A stretch of 64,000 nucleotides of DNA. Origin: Paenibacillus riograndensis SBR5 (lineage in GTDB: Bacteria > Bacillota > Bacilli > Paenibacillales > Paenibacillaceae). The position numbers and the translations under genes were made by a program. Location of the stretch: contig NZ_LN831776.1 of NCBI RefSeq assembly GCF_000981585.1, positions 7,073,216 through 7,137,215 on the forward strand. The letters run 5' to 3'. The stretch's first letter is position 1. Each line of letters starts with the position of its first letter. Positions 46,720 through 57,830 of this stretch are shown here, piece by piece. The notes under the pieces were generated by a model. It saw only the letters and a program-made list of their open reading frames with translations. It searched no databases and had not been told where the DNA came from.

Positions 46720-46748
46720 ATGATATGCTCAATATCGTATATTGTCAA
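46720..46748 (-). promoter_or_regulatory. Promoter of the P2-type tail operon
   Basis: TTGACA, 17 bases, TATCAT, leading to the regulator at 46658. Operator 2 lies within the spacer and operator 1 just downstream, which suits repression. Confidence 0.7.
46730..46744. promoter_or_regulatory. Xre operator 2
   Basis: CAATAT-CGT-ATATTG palindrome inside the spacer of the minus-strand promoter. Confidence 0.5.
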
Positions 46749-46765
46749 CTCAAAATGCACTTAAT

Positions 46766-46783
46766 AATACGATAATGCATATT
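46766..46783. promoter_or_regulatory. Xre operator 3, imperfect
   Basis: AATACG, six bases, CATATT: same geometry as operator 1 with one mismatch in the right arm. Confidence 0.5.
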
Positions 46784-46787
46784 TACT

Positions 46788-46816
46788 TTGAGAACCAAAA
46801 GCACTAAAATGATATT
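46788..46816 (+). promoter_or_regulatory. Candidate promoter of the second Xre gene
   Basis: TTGAGA, 17 bases, GATATT, about 50 bases before the GTG start. Confidence 0.4.
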
Positions 46817-46819
46817 AAC

Positions 46820-46837
46820 AATACGAAGTAGCGTGTT
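46820..46837. promoter_or_regulatory. Xre operator 4, imperfect
   Basis: AATACG, six bases, CGTGTT, right after the plus-strand promoter; suggests autorepression. Confidence 0.5.
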
Positions 46838-46865
46838 ACTTTGATGTTTTTGAGGAGGAGTATTT

Positions 46866-47264
46866 GTGCAGAGGGCTGAAGTCTTAAAGAAGTTAATCGA
46901 GGAAACAGGCCTGAACACGAAAGCTTTTGCAGAAAAGGCGGGCCTTCCCTATACTACTCTTAGATCAATCTTAATGCGGGGAGTAGGGGGCGCATCTGTC
47001 GATAATGTAATTAAGGTTTGCCGTGCTTTGGGTATAACTGCCGAAGATATGGAGCGTTTGGCTTCCGGAACGAACCAAGAAGCTGTAACTCCAATGCTGT
47101 CTGAACTTTCTGAATTTGAGGCTTTCCTAAATAATCCGGAGCATGGGCTTTTTTTTAAAGATTATTTGGAGGCTCCTGAAGAACGCAAACGGGAAATGTT
47201 AACCTTTTGGCAATTCATCAAGGATTTAGAGAAGAAAAAATCGGAGTTTCCAGGTGAGAAATAA
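46866..47264 (+). CDS. Xre-family repressor of the P2-type cluster
   Basis: A 132-residue protein with an N-terminal helix-turn-helix (residues 5-60: LKKLIEETGLNTKAFAEKAG, LPYTTLRSILMRGVGGASVD). The C-terminal half is helical and acidic (LFFKDYLEAPEERKREML). Start is GTG, five bases after GGAGGAG. It is divergent from the tail operon and followed by an ImmA-type protease gene, the same module as at 14472-15372 though the proteins differ. Confidence 0.88.
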   Translation: MQRAEVLKKLIEETGLNTKAFAEKAGLPYTTLRSILMRGVGGASVDNVIKVCRALGITAEDMERLASGTNQEAVTPMLSELSEFEAFLNNPEHGLFFKDYLEAPEERKREMLTFWQFIKDLEKKKSEFPGEK

Positions 47265-47322
47265 ATTATTTTGCGTAAAATCGTGGTTTCAGCCAACGAG
47301 CTGATTCCTCATACCCAATATA

Positions 47323-47336
47323 CGAACATACATTCC
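47323..47336 (+). promoter_or_regulatory. SOS-box-like sequence before the second ImmA gene
   Basis: CGAACATACATTCC matches the LexA consensus CGAACRNRYGTTYC in all but one position, 17 bases before the protease start. Placement between Xre and ImmA would allow DNA-damage control of the protease; no -35/-10 was clear. Confidence 0.45.
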
Positions 47337-47353
47337 CATCATGGAGGTTTTTT

Positions 47354-48241
47354 ATGTTTATACATTATAAAAAAACACATCTGGAGCATTTTGTGGAACA
47401 AATTTACATAGACCATCACATTCAAATTCCGGAAGATATCACGATTGAAAAACTCTCTACAGAGCTGAATATCTACGTAGAGTACGCACCTATCAGGAGT
47501 AGAGCCTATGAATCCAATTCGGGTATACGCTGCATACTTTTGGATAATCGAATAACACCAATGAAGCAACGCTTCGAATTTTTGCATGAGCTCTGTCACA
47601 TACTGCGACACGCAGGCAATCAAATGGTCCTTCCTAGCCCCTTTATTAAAGCCCAGGAGGAAGATGCAGAGAAATTTCTTCTTTATGCAACTATGCCTTT
47701 TTTTATGATTCAACCAGGTGCATTATCTGATGAATATGACGTTGCTATCCATCAGCTTTCCAGTATCTTTGGTGTATCCAAAGATATGGCTAAAAAACGT
47801 TTCGATCAAATCCTGCGCCGCGAGTATGAAGGAGAACTTATACCTGATGCTGGTGGTCGACAATTATCAAGGAGAAAGAATGCTGAGCCTAATCAAGATA
47901 ATTATGAGACTAAAATATTTGCTTATTACGATCCTCACAGCACTTTAGATGGACCGGACCAACTTATCGTTTGTCTTGATCAGAAGACTCTGTTAAGCCA
48001 ACATGAATGGGTAGTCCCTGTCGAAGAACGGTTTCAAGAGATTGACCTCGAATCATTGAAGAATATTGAAATCGAGTCCGCAACAAGAGGCGATTTGATC
48101 TGCTTTGATGGACAATTAACCTTACAAATTCACCAGCTTGTCTACAAATATGGTTTATCAAAACGAAACTTTGTGCTGCAAATGAGGGATATTGAACAGA
48201 TCCTTGAGGCAGACCAGAGCTCCGTTAGAAAGTTTCTATGA
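47354..48241 (+). CDS. ImmA/IrrE-type metalloprotease of the P2-type cluster
   Basis: A 295-residue protein whose first 150 residues form the M78 domain with HELCHILRH (about 77-85), giving the zinc ligands and catalytic Glu, followed by EEDAEKFLLYATMPFF (third ligand region). The C-terminal 130 residues are a distinct domain absent from the 140-residue enzyme in the other cluster, possibly for sensing. GGAGG precedes the ATG. It likely relieves the Xre repressor. Confidence 0.87.
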   Translation: MFIHYKKTHLEHFVEQIYIDHHIQIPEDITIEKLSTELNIYVEYAPIRSRAYESNSGIRCILLDNRITPMKQRFEFLHELCHILRHAGNQMVLPSPFIKAQEEDAEKFLLYATMPFFMIQPGALSDEYDVAIHQLSSIFGVSKDMAKKRFDQILRREYEGELIPDAGGRQLSRRKNAEPNQDNYETKIFAYYDPHSTLDGPDQLIVCLDQKTLLSQHEWVVPVEERFQEIDLESLKNIEIESATRGDLICFDGQLTLQIHQLVYKYGLSKRNFVLQMRDIEQILEADQSSVRKFL

Positions 48242-48267
48242 TAAAAGATAGGACTACAAAATTAACA

Positions 48268-48295
48268 AAGCCTCTGGCCCTTTGGGCCAGAGGCT
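48268..48295 (-). terminator. Terminator after rpsI
   Basis: AAGCCTCTGGCCC-AAA-GGGCCAGAGGCTT, a perfect long stem, followed on the minus strand by TGTTAATTTT. It also separates the core ribosomal genes from the tail cluster. Confidence 0.8.
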
Positions 48296-48311
48296 TGATA
48301 TGCAAGAGATC

Positions 48312-48704
48312 TTAACGTTTCGAGAACTGAGGCGCACGACGTGCAGCCTTGAGGCCATATTTCTTACGTTCCTTCATGCGTGGGTCACGAGTCAGGAATC
48401 CGGCTTTCTTCAAAGATCCACGGTATTCAGGATCAACTTTCAGCAAAGCACGGGCGATCCCGTGACGGATTGCTCCGGCTTGACCCGAAATCCCGCCACC
48501 GTGAGCAAGAACGATTACATCGTAGTTGCCCAGTGTTTCAGTCAGGTTCAAAGGTTGTTTTACGATCATCTTCAATGTTTCCACACCGAAATATTCGTCC
48601 ATCTCACGTTTGTTAATGACAATGCGTCCTTCACCCGGTACAAGGCGAACACGTGCTACCGAATGTTTACGACGACCTGTCCCATAGTATTGTACTTGTG
48701 CCAT
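48312..48704 (-). CDS. rpsI: Ribosomal protein uS9
   Basis: 130 residues, full length. [20 protein letters not shown] opens the S9 fold, and the C-terminal [10 protein letters not shown] is the tail that contacts P-site tRNA. It follows rplM by about 20 bases, the conserved L13-S9 pair. Confidence 0.97.
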   Translation of the reverse strand: MAQVQYYGTGRRKHSVARVRLVPGEGRIVINKREMDEYFGVETLKMIVKQPLNLTETLGNYDVIVLAHGGGISGQAGAIRHGIARALLKVDPEYRGSLKKAGFLTRDPRMKERKKYGLKAARRAPQFSKR

Positions 48705-48724
48705 GAAACTGTCCTCCTCTATTC

Positions 48725-49162
48725 TTATCCGCGAAGTTCGTAAACTTCAGGTTTTTGTGCTGCATGTGGATGCTCGGCGCCTGCATATACTTTGAGTCTC
48801 AGCTTCATGTGATCCCCTTGGCGAGTCTTAGGAATCATGCCGTGTACGGCAGATTCAATGACACGTTCCGGTTTGGTCTTCAGCAGGTCCTCAGCAACAG
48901 TAACTTTCAAGCCGCCTGGGTGCATCGAGTGACGGTAGTATTTCTTATTTTGCAATTTCTTGCCGGTCAGGTGAATCTTCTCAGCGTTGATAACAATTAC
49001 GAAATCTCCCGTATCAACATGTGGAGTGAATTGCGGTTTGTGTTTGCCACGGATCAAAGCAGCGGCTTCGCTGGCCAAACGACCAAGTGTTTTGCCTTCG
49101 GCATCAATAATGTGCCAATTGCGTTCAACTTCGTTCGGCTTCGCCATATAGGTGGTACGCAT
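48725..49162 (-). CDS. rplM: Ribosomal protein uL13
   Basis: 145 residues beginning [20 protein letters not shown], with [20 protein letters not shown] and a conserved HPGGL region. First gene of the rplM-rpsI pair; about 230 bases of leader separate it from truA. Confidence 0.97.
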   Translation of the reverse strand: MRTTYMAKPNEVERNWHIIDAEGKTLGRLASEAAALIRGKHKPQFTPHVDTGDFVIVINAEKIHLTGKKLQNKKYYRHSMHPGGLKVTVAEDLLKTKPERVIESAVHGMIPKTRQGDHMKLRLKVYAGAEHPHAAQKPEVYELRG

Positions 49163-49241
49163 GAATGTTTCCTCCTTGTTCTCGTACGAAAATCATCTGT
49201 TTCGTATATCTAAGTTCTCATTAAATTACGATTATGTGAGT

Positions 49242-49297
49242 TAAAAAAAGCTTGGTTTTGGCATTTCCTTGATCGGGGCTGTGGGATAGCCATCAAG
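49242..49297 (-). promoter_or_regulatory. Candidate structured leader of rplM
   Basis: In the truA-rplM gap, CTTGAT pairs with ATCAAG around an inner GGCT/AGCC hairpin; seven T follow about 20 bases later. Autoregulatory L13 leaders are known in Firmicutes; the match is by position only. Confidence 0.3.
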
Positions 49298-49393
49298 AAA
49301 ACACAACTTTTATATTACAGCATAAACATAACAAGCGCAAGTGATTTCTAATTTTCAATGCATATTTTTTTATAAAAATAAATGCGTTGAACC

Positions 49394-50173
49394 CTATAGC
49401 CCTGCCTCGTCATATTCCACGCTCCACAGTGCCAATCCCTGAGCTACAGCCGTAGGCCCCGCTGCCGCACGGTCACAGGCTGCAAGAATATCCGCAACCG
49501 CCTCCGCACGGATTTTGCCTTCACCCACATGTATCAGCGTTCCCATTATAATGCGGACCATATGCTGCAGAAAGCCGCTGCCCGTAATATAAGTGTCAAT
49601 CACTCCCTGATCAGCAGTCCCGTTCCGGCACATACTACGGTCAACCTCCATATGAGCCTCAAAAATCGTCCGGACATGAGAAGTCTTTGTAGACTTTCTG
49701 GACGCGAACGACGTGAAATCATGGGTACCAATGATATGGGCCAAACCTTGCTGCATTGCCGGAAGGTCCAGCTTCACCGGATGATGATACTGCAGGCGCC
49801 GTTGAAAAGGGTCCGGGAACCGGTTGCCGTTAATCGTGTAACGGTAAGTTTTGCGCTTAGCCCCTCTGCGGGAGTGGAACTCAAGCGGGACCTCCCGTGC
49901 CTCAGTGACTACGATATCCTGCGGCAGCCGGGCATTAAGCGCCAGACACCACCGCTCAAGCGGGATTTTAGAAGCAGTCAGGAAATTGAACGGCTGGCCA
50001 TAGGCATGCACCCCTGCATCTGTCCGTCCTGAGCCCGTAATCTTAAGCGTCTCGCCGGTTAGATGGAGAATGGCATGTTCCAGATGGTCTTGAATCGTAT
50101 TGCCCTGAGGCTGGGTCTGAAAGCCATCATAGCGGGTGCCGTCATAATTGACCTTCATCAACAGATTACGCAT
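49394..50173 (-). CDS. truA: tRNA pseudouridine(38-40) synthase TruA
   Basis: 259 residues. The catalytic aspartate lies in GSGRTDAGVHAYGQ (about 47-60), the TruA motif. Later SFASRKSTKTSHVRT and GSGFLQHMVRIIMGTL are conserved. It modifies anticodon-stem uridines. It follows rplQ directly; the three ECF transporter genes found between rplQ and truA in B. subtilis are absent. Confidence 0.95.
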   Translation of the reverse strand: MRNLLMKVNYDGTRYDGFQTQPQGNTIQDHLEHAILHLTGETLKITGSGRTDAGVHAYGQPFNFLTASKIPLERWCLALNARLPQDIVVTEAREVPLEFHSRRGAKRKTYRYTINGNRFPDPFQRRLQYHHPVKLDLPAMQQGLAHIIGTHDFTSFASRKSTKTSHVRTIFEAHMEVDRSMCRNGTADQGVIDTYITGSGFLQHMVRIIMGTLIHVGEGKIRAEAVADILAACDRAAAGPTAVAQGLALWSVEYDEAGL

Positions 50174-50221
50174 TCCGTTCTTCCTTTCACCATTTCCATA
50201 CTGCAGCAGCTGTTCGACATT

Positions 50222-50246
50222 AAAAAAAGAGCCCCGGCGGGAGCTC
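50222..50246 (-). terminator. Terminator after rplQ
   Basis: GAGCTCCC-GCC-GGGGCTC hairpin followed by seven T on the minus strand, the end of the alpha-operon transcript. Confidence 0.85.
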
Positions 50247-50393
50247 CTTCTACTCTATACAAGGTGATTCCCGCGGATATTGCACAGCAGGGCTCAAATG
50301 CCCCTGCAGCACAATAACGTTAATACATCTCTGCCCATACTATTCACAAGTATGTGCGTTAAGGGGTACATCCGGAAATCATAACTTGTGATC

Positions 50394-50759
50394 CTACGCG
50401 CGGTCTACCAGTTCAAGATAAACCATAGGCGCAGCGTCGCCACGGCGAGGTCCCAGCTTCAGGATACGAGTGTATCCGCCTGGACGCTCTGTGTAACGAG
50501 GAGCAATATCAGCGAACAATTTCTGGATTGCATCCTGCTCACCATCTACAGTCTCGCGACGAACAAATGCAGCGACTTGACGGCGGGCATGAAGATCGCC
50601 TTTTTTCGCTTTGGTGATCAGCTTTTCAGCGATGGAACGGACTTCCTTCGCTTTAGCTTCTGTTGTCTGGATGCGCTCATAAAGAAACAGATCCGTTACC
50701 ATGTCGCGGAACAACGCTTTGCGCGCACTGGAATCACGGCCCAATTTTTGGTATGCCAT
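50394..50759 (-). CDS. rplQ: Ribosomal protein bL17
   Basis: 121 residues: [20 protein letters not shown] at the start and C-terminal [19 protein letters not shown]. It follows rpoA by about 34 bases, the standard order. Confidence 0.97.
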   Translation of the reverse strand: MAYQKLGRDSSARKALFRDMVTDLFLYERIQTTEAKAKEVRSIAEKLITKAKKGDLHARRQVAAFVRRETVDGEQDAIQKLFADIAPRYTERPGGYTRILKLGPRRGDAAPMVYLELVDRA

Positions 50760-50793
50760 TTGTTTTCCCTCCTTTACTCAAGCAATCTGCCAG

Positions 50794-51738
50794 CTATTCT
50801 TCTGTACGGAGTCCCAGTCCCAGTTCCTCAAGCTTCTCTTGAACTTCTTCCAAAGATTTGCGGCCCAGGTTGCGGACCTTCATCATATCTTCTTCCGTTT
50901 TCGTAGTCAGCTCCTGTACGGTATTAATACCGGCACGTTTGAGGCAGTTGTAAGAACGAACAGAAAGATCCAGCTCTTCGATTGTCATCTCAAGCACTTT
51001 TTCTTTTTTGTCTTCTTCTTTTTCCACCATAATTTCGGCGTCTTTCGCTTCATCCGTAAGACCTACGAACAAAACGAGGTGCTCGTTCAAAATTTTGGCT
51101 CCCAGGCTTACAGCCTCTTCCGGTCTAATACTGCCATCCGTCCAAATTTCCATCGTCAGCTTGTCGTAGTTGGTCACTTGACCGACACGAGTGTTGTCGA
51201 TGCCGTAATTCACACGGGAGATAGGCGTATAGATGGAATCCACCGGAATAACGCCGATGGGCTGATCTTCGCGTTTGTTACGGTCCGCTTGGACGTAACC
51301 GCGGCCACGGCCTGCAAAAATTCGCATGTGAAGTCTCGCGCCAGGTCCCAGCGTTGCAATATGAAGATCCGGGTTCAGGATCTCAACATCGCTGTCCGCA
51401 CGGATATCACCTGCGGTAACGATGCCTTCACCTTCAGCATCAATCTCGAACACTTTCTCTTCATCTGAATGAATCTTCAGGGAAAGAGCTTTAAGGTTCA
51501 GAATGATCTCCGTCACATCTTCCATTACGCCAGGAACGGTCGAGAACTCATGCAGAACGCCGTCAATTTGGACCGAAGTCACTGCGGCTCCCGGCAGGGA
51601 GGAAAGCAGGATCCGGCGAAGCGAGTTCCCCAGAGTCGTGCCATATCCACGTTCCAGCGGTTCAACTACGAATTTCCCATAGGTTCCTTCATCATTGGCT
51701 TCTACGGTCTCAATCTTCGGCTTTTCGATTTCTATCAC
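50794..51738 (-). CDS. rpoA: RNA polymerase alpha subunit
   Basis: 314 residues. The N-terminal assembly domain ([20 protein letters not shown]) covers about 1-230, and the C-terminal domain ([20 protein letters not shown]) begins near 245 and ends in a short acidic tail. Normal length and position. Confidence 0.98.
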   Translation of the reverse strand: MIEIEKPKIETVEANDEGTYGKFVVEPLERGYGTTLGNSLRRILLSSLPGAAVTSVQIDGVLHEFSTVPGVMEDVTEIILNLKALSLKIHSDEEKVFEIDAEGEGIVTAGDIRADSDVEILNPDLHIATLGPGARLHMRIFAGRGRGYVQADRNKREDQPIGVIPVDSIYTPISRVNYGIDNTRVGQVTNYDKLTMEIWTDGSIRPEEAVSLGAKILNEHLVLFVGLTDEAKDAEIMVEKEEDKKEKVLEMTIEELDLSVRSYNCLKRAGINTVQELTTKTEEDMMKVRNLGRKSLEEVQEKLEELGLGLRTEE

Positions 51739-51869
51739 GAGTGTACCCCTCCTTCAAACGTCGCTCCTATATGAAACTGTCACCCCATCAGGTGCATCAT
51801 GTAGTATGCCTAAACACCTATTATTAGCAGATGCGTCAGAATTATACCACAATCACAATTCTGATTTCA

Positions 51870-52265
51870 TTATACGCGGCGACGTTTCGGCGGACGGCAT
51901 CCATTGTGAGGAACCGGAGTTACGTCTTTAATGAGGTTTACTTCAAGGCCAGCGGCCTGAAGGGAACGGATGGCTGCTTCGCGGCCCGCGCCCGGTCCTT
52001 TAACCATAACTTCAACGGACTTCATGCCGTGTTCCATAGCTGCTTTAGCAGCAGTTTCGGCTGCCATTTGCGCTGCAAATGGAGTCGACTTACGGGAACC
52101 TTTAAATCCTTGACCGCCGGAGCTTGCCCAGGAAATTGCATTTCCGTGAGGATCCGTGATCGTAACGATAGTGTTGTTGAACGTGGAACGAATATGTGCC
52201 ACGCCGCTCTCGATATTTTTACGGTCGCGACGTTTGGTACGTACGACTTTTTTCGGTTTAGCCAT
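51870..52265 (-). CDS. rpsK: Ribosomal protein uS11
   Basis: 131 residues with a basic N-terminus and the signature [18 protein letters not shown]; ends [11 protein letters not shown]. It is separated from rpoA by about 130 bases, a spacer longer than others in the operon. Confidence 0.97.
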   Translation of the reverse strand: MAKPKKVVRTKRRDRKNIESGVAHIRSTFNNTIVTITDPHGNAISWASSGGQGFKGSRKSTPFAAQMAAETAAKAAMEHGMKSVEVMVKGPGAGREAAIRSLQAAGLEVNLIKDVTPVPHNGCRPPKRRRV

Positions 52266-52284
52266 TGTCTCTTATCACCCCTTC

Positions 52285-52653
52285 TTATTTCTTTTTGTTT
52301 GCTACCGTACGACGCGGGCCTTTCCGGGTACGGGCATTTGTTTTGGTACGTTGACCGCGAACAGGCAATCCACGACGGTGGCGAACACCGCGGTAGCAGC
52401 CGATCTCAGTAAGACGTTTAATATTCAAGGAAATTTCACGACGCAGGTCACCTTCAACCTTCACTGACTTGTCGATCATTTCACGCAATTTGCTGACTTC
52501 ATCTTCCGTCAAATCACGGACACGTGTGTTAACGTCAATGCCTGTTTCATTCAAAATTTTCTGGGAAGTCGTTTTACCGATTCCGAAAATATAAGTCAAG
52601 GCGATCTCAACGCGTTTATCACGTGGCAAATCCACTCCAGCTATACGAGCCAT
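52285..52653 (-). CDS. rpsM: Ribosomal protein uS13
   Basis: 122 residues: [20 protein letters not shown] and the basic C-terminal tail [16 protein letters not shown] that touches tRNA. Nineteen bases before rpsK. Confidence 0.97.
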   Translation of the reverse strand: MARIAGVDLPRDKRVEIALTYIFGIGKTTSQKILNETGIDVNTRVRDLTEDEVSKLREMIDKSVKVEGDLRREISLNIKRLTEIGCYRGVRHRRGLPVRGQRTKTNARTRKGPRRTVANKKK

Positions 52654-52672
52654 TTTACGCTACACCCCCTTC

Positions 52673-53055
<383 letters not shown>

Positions 53056-53057
53056 AG

Positions 53058-53366
53058 TTAGTCTCCTTTCTCATTAGCACTTTTTCCAGCAGGCTTACCG
53101 TACTTCATGACTGCAAAACGCAGTTTTCCGTTCGTCACCCGGCCGGTTTCTTCCAAACTGTCTACAATCTCACTGCAGATGAAGGGTATGAGCTCCAAAT
53201 GCTGAATATTCTTCTTCTTCGGCGCATCAAACTTGCGTTTGTCCCCATCTGCAATATATACAAATCTGCTATCCACAACTGCGATAACAACGGCAGCCTC
53301 TCCGGCATCCTTGCCTTTGAGAATTCTCACGATTTGACCAATCTGCGGGCTGCTCCCAATATTCAT
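53058..53366 (-). CDS. KOW-domain RNA-binding protein (L14e-like)
   Basis: 102 residues. An N-terminal KOW motif, [20 protein letters not shown], and a C-terminal [11 protein letters not shown] gene of this type sits between map and infA in other Bacillales. Its function is not known, though a ribosome-associated role is likely. ATG 53366 has AGGTGA upstream. Confidence 0.85.
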   Translation of the reverse strand: MNIGSSPQIGQIVRILKGKDAGEAAVVIAVVDSRFVYIADGDKRKFDAPKKKNIQHLELIPFICSEIVDSLEETGRVTNGKLRFAVMKYGKPAGKSANEKGD

Positions 53367-53375
53367 GAAGATCAC

Positions 53376-54128
53376 CTACGCATTCAGTTTTGTGAAAATT
53401 TCCATGCCGTCCGGTGTAACAGCTACTGTATGTTCAAAGTGAGCACACAATGAACCGTCTACCGTAACGACCGTCCAGTTATCTTCCAGCGTTCTGACAT
53501 ATCTGTCCCCTGCGTTCACCATCGGCTCAATCGCGAGTACCATACCCGGCTTCAGACGTGGTCCGCGGTCCGCTATGCCATAATTCGGAATTTGCGGTTC
53601 TTCATGCAGTTCTGCCCCAATGCCATGGCCAACATACTCGCGCACGACGGAGAACCCGGCATCCTCGATGTATTGCTGAATGGCGTGGGAGATTGTAAAC
53701 AAGCGCACATCCGGTTTGACTAACGCCAGTCCTGCGTACAAGGAGCCTTCCGTGACGTCCAGCAAACGCTGGGCTTCTTCGGAAATGCTGCCCACACCGT
53801 AGGTCCAGGCGGAATCACCGTGATAACCGCGGTACTCTGCACCAATATCCAGCGTAACAATATCGCCTTCGATCAGTTTACGCTTACCCGGAAATCCGTG
53901 CACCAATTGTTCGTTGACTGAAGCGCAAATGCTGGCAGGAAAACCGTTGTAACCTTTGAAAGACGGCACAGCACCTTGACTGCGAATGTATTGATCGGCG
54001 ATTCTGTCGAGTTCTCCAGTCGTAATGCCTGGCTCAATAGCCTCAGCAATCAGCCGGTGACTCTCGGCAACAATTCGACCAGCTTCCCTCATAAAGGCAA
54101 GTTCCTGTTCGGATTTACAAATGATCAT
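53376..54128 (-). CDS. map: Methionine aminopeptidase
   Basis: 250 residues, type I enzyme. The metal ligands are seen in [14 protein letters not shown] (two Asp), [12 protein letters not shown] (His), IEPMVNAG (Glu) and FEHTVAVT (Glu). ATG 54128 has GGGG upstream; a longer frame to 54173 overlaps adk. Confidence 0.96.
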   Translation of the reverse strand: MIICKSEQELAFMREAGRIVAESHRLIAEAIEPGITTGELDRIADQYIRSQGAVPSFKGYNGFPASICASVNEQLVHGFPGKRKLIEGDIVTLDIGAEYRGYHGDSAWTYGVGSISEEAQRLLDVTEGSLYAGLALVKPDVRLFTISHAIQQYIEDAGFSVVREYVGHGIGAELHEEPQIPNYGIADRGPRLKPGMVLAIEPMVNAGDRYVRTLEDNWTVVTVDGSLCAHFEHTVAVTPDGMEIFTKLNA

Positions 54129-54132
54129 TACA

Positions 54133-54867
<735 letters not shown>

Positions 54868-54874
54868 CTATCGA

Positions 54875-56173
54875 CTATTTATTGATGAAGCCTTTGTAAT
54901 GGCGTTTGATCAGTTGGCTCTCGATCTGCTTCATCGTATCCAGTGCAACACCGACTACGATCAGCAGGGCTGTACCACCAATCTGTACCTGCCGAGGCAA
55001 CCCGGACAAAGAACCGAACAATACAGGCAGGATAGAGATTACAGCCAGAAACAGTGCACCGGACATCGTCAGGCGTGACATCACTCTGGTTAAATACTTC
55101 TCAGTTGCCTTACCTGGACGGATTCCTGGGATGTAACCACCATTCTTTTTCATGTTGTCAGCCATTTGCTGGGGATTCATCTGAACAAACGTATAGAAGA
55201 ACGTAAATCCGATGATCATGATCACATAAAGAACCATGCCTAGCGGCTTATCATGAGCAAGATTGTTGGTGACCCATTTAGCCCATTCATGAGTTGACCA
55301 AAAGCTCGAGATTACAATCGGAAATTGAAGTAGCGAAACGGCGAAGATAACCGGAATTACACCTGCCGCATTAATCTTAAGCGGGATATGTGTATTCTGT
55401 CCACCGTACATTTTGTTACCGACCACTCGTTTAGCGTATTGTACAGGGATTTTCCGGATACCTTGCTGTACAAAGATAACCCCTGTAATAATCGCTACAA
55501 TCACGATCAGTATAATAACGACTTTAAGAATATTCAGGAACACCTGATCCGGCTGAATAAAGCTTGACTGTGCCGTAGTGGTAATATATCCCGGGATGGC
55601 GGCGACGATGCCCGCAAAAATCAGGATCGAAATCCCGTTTCCTATTCCCTTTTCTGTTATCTGCTCACCCAGCCACATCAAGAACGATGTTCCCGCCGTC
55701 AATATGATCGCGATAAGCAGGTAATCCGCAAAGGTTGCATTTGGAATCATCTCAGTTCCATATATCCGGTTAAACCCGATCGATGTAGCAAAAGCTTGAA
55801 TCAGACCGAGTACTACGGTGCCGTAACGGGTAATTTGCGCCAGTTGCTTTTTCCCGTGCTCCCCTTGTTTAGCCCATTCGGCAAACTTAGGGACAACATC
55901 CATCGAGAGCAATTGCACGATGATGGATGCCGTAATGTACGGGTAAATACTGATCGCAAAGATTGAGAAGTTTTTGAGCGCTCCGCCCGAGAAGGTGTTC
56001 AAAAGACCCATCAAAGCTTCGCCGCCCTGATTTGTTGATTCCAGTACTTCTTTGTTCACACCAGGAACCGGTACAAAAGAACCGATGCGGTAAATGATCA
56101 GAACGAACAGGGTAAACAGGATCTTTTTGCGCAAATCTTCAATATGCCATATATTCTTAAGCGTCTTGAACAT
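54875..56173 (-). CDS. secY: Preprotein translocase subunit SecY
   Basis: 432 residues with ten hydrophobic helices. The plug-region and lateral-gate segments are typical (IGSFVPVPGVNKEVLESTNQ, FALSILILAxx-like start). It is in the spc operon between rplO and adk; its start overlaps the rplO stop by one base. Confidence 0.97.
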   Translation of the reverse strand: MFKTLKNIWHIEDLRKKILFTLFVLIIYRIGSFVPVPGVNKEVLESTNQGGEALMGLLNTFSGGALKNFSIFAISIYPYITASIIVQLLSMDVVPKFAEWAKQGEHGKKQLAQITRYGTVVLGLIQAFATSIGFNRIYGTEMIPNATFADYLLIAIILTAGTSFLMWLGEQITEKGIGNGISILIFAGIVAAIPGYITTTAQSSFIQPDQVFLNILKVVIILIVIVAIITGVIFVQQGIRKIPVQYAKRVVGNKMYGGQNTHIPLKINAAGVIPVIFAVSLLQFPIVISSFWSTHEWAKWVTNNLAHDKPLGMVLYVIMIIGFTFFYTFVQMNPQQMADNMKKNGGYIPGIRPGKATEKYLTRVMSRLTMSGALFLAVISILPVLFGSLSGLPRQVQIGGTALLIVVGVALDTMKQIESQLIKRHYKGFINK

Positions 56174-56613
56174 TAGATCACCTCGGTTTTACCGCCGGCA
56201 GCCTCGATTTTCTCTACCGCAGATTGAGAGAACTTATTTGCTTGTACAGTCAATTTAACGGCCAGTTCGCCATTACCGAGAATCTTAATGCCGCTTTTGG
56301 AATTCTTAACAACACCAGTTTCAATCAGCAACTGTGGAGTCACTTCTGTTCCTTCAGCAAAGCTGTTCAGATCTTCCAGGTTCACAATCGCATACTCTTT
56401 ACGGGTAGGATTGATGAAACCACGTTTAGGCAGACGACGATAGAGTGGATTCTGTCCACCCTCGAAGCCCGGACGAACACCGCCGCCGGAACGGGAGTTT
56501 TGCCCTTTATGACCGCGGCCGGAAGTTTTACCGTTCCCGCTACTTGGACCACGGCCAACGCGGTTGCGTTCTTTGCGTGAGCCAGGAGCTGGAGCAAGTT
56601 CATGTAACTTCAT
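56173..56613 (-). CDS. rplO: Ribosomal protein uL15
   Basis: 146 residues beginning [20 protein letters not shown], with the Gly-rich [23 protein letters not shown] 56613 after GGAGGTG was preferred over 56622. Confidence 0.97.
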   Translation of the reverse strand: MKLHELAPAPGSRKERNRVGRGPSSGNGKTSGRGHKGQNSRSGGGVRPGFEGGQNPLYRRLPKRGFINPTRKEYAIVNLEDLNSFAEGTEVTPQLLIETGVVKNSKSGIKILGNGELAVKLTVQANKFSQSAVEKIEAAGGKTEVI

Positions 56614-56653
56614 CGTTTGCACCTCCTTATTTTTGTTAATTTATGAGAGGCGT

Positions 56654-56839
56654 TTAGCCTTCAATTTCAGTAACGGATAACAAGTGGCTCACTTTGTTGA
56701 TCATCCCGCGAATTGCAGGAGTATCATTGTGAACTACGGACGAGTTGGTTTTACGCAGGCCGAGCGTCTTAACAGTAACACGTTGTGTTTCCGGACGTCC
56801 AATCACGCTGCGTACGAGGGTGATTTGCAATTTTGCCAT
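56654..56839 (-). CDS. rpmD: Ribosomal protein uL30
   Basis: 61 residues, [20 protein letters not shown] and [20 protein letters not shown]. The usual small L30 between rpsE and rplO. Confidence 0.96.
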   Translation of the reverse strand: MAKLQITLVRSVIGRPETQRVTVKTLGLRKTNSSVVHNDTPAIRGMINKVSHLLSVTEIEG

Positions 56840-56853
56840 TGACGTTCCCCTCC

Positions 56854-57351
56854 TTAACCGCGCAATTCTTCGACAGATTTGCCGCGAAGCTTCGCGACCT
56901 CTTCAATGCGTTTCAGGCGGGAAAGTCCCTCCAGAGTTGCATTGACCATGTTCATGGAATTCGAAGAACCCAAAGATTTTGTCAAAATGTCGCCAACGCC
57001 TGCCAATTCCAATACCGCACGAACAGGACCGCCGGCAATAACGCCAGTACCTTCCGATGCTGGTTTCAGCAGCACGCGTCCTGCGCCGAAATGTCCAGTA
57101 ACCAGATGGGGAATCGAAGTTCCTACGATTGGAATGTGGATCAGGTTTTTCTTGGCGTCTTCAATGCCTTTACGGATGGCATCCGGAACTTCGCCGGCTT
57201 TACCGATACCTGCACCGACATAGCCGTTGCCGTCGCCCACAACAACAAGTGCGCTAAAGCTGAAACGGCGTCCGCCTTTTACAACTTTTGCTACACGGTT
57301 GATGTGTACAACTCTTTCTGTCAGCTCTAAACTGTTCGGATCTATACGCAA
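56854..57351 (-). CDS. rpsE: Ribosomal protein uS5
   Basis: 165 residues: [20 protein letters not shown] and [20 protein letters not shown], the S5 core with fidelity-related loop. Normal length. Confidence 0.97.
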   Translation of the reverse strand: MRIDPNSLELTERVVHINRVAKVVKGGRRFSFSALVVVGDGNGYVGAGIGKAGEVPDAIRKGIEDAKKNLIHIPIVGTSIPHLVTGHFGAGRVLLKPASEGTGVIAGGPVRAVLELAGVGDILTKSLGSSNSMNMVNATLEGLSRLKRIEEVAKLRGKSVEELRG

Positions 57352-57377
57352 GTCGTTAACCTCCTTTTAGAAATATT

Positions 57378-57746
57378 CTAGAATTCAAGACCAGCTTCGC
57401 GAGCTGCGTCAGCCAAAGCCTGAATCCGTCCATGGTACAAATACCCTCCGCGGTCAAATACAACCACAGTATGTCCTTTTTCTTTGGCGCGCTCAGCGAT
57501 CAATTGACCCACTTTGCCTGCAGCTTCAACGCTGCCGCCATTCCCGATAGTAGCGCTCAGATCTTTATCCAGTGTCGAGGCAGATACGATTGTAACACCT
57601 GTCACGTCATCGATCAGTTGAGCGTAGATGTGTTTCGAAGAACGGAACACGTTCAAACGCGGACGCTCAGCAGTTCCCTGAATTTTCTTGCGAACACGCA
57701 GGTGTCTTTTGAGACGAGCCTTGTTTTTATCCTCTTTTGTAATCAT
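57378..57746 (-). CDS. rplR: Ribosomal protein uL18
   Basis: 122 residues with a basic N-terminus ([20 protein letters not shown]) and the C-terminal [19 protein letters not shown]. It binds 5S rRNA. Confidence 0.97.
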   Translation of the reverse strand: MITKEDKNKARLKRHLRVRKKIQGTAERPRLNVFRSSKHIYAQLIDDVTGVTIVSASTLDKDLSATIGNGGSVEAAGKVGQLIAERAKEKGHTVVVFDRGGYLYHGRIQALADAAREAGLEF

Positions 57747-57830
57747 GACTTCCCTTTCACTCCCTTCAGTTTGCCGTAAACAGCTTCACTTTAAGATGCA
57801 CGGGGTATCTTACAATTAAGGCTCAGCCGA

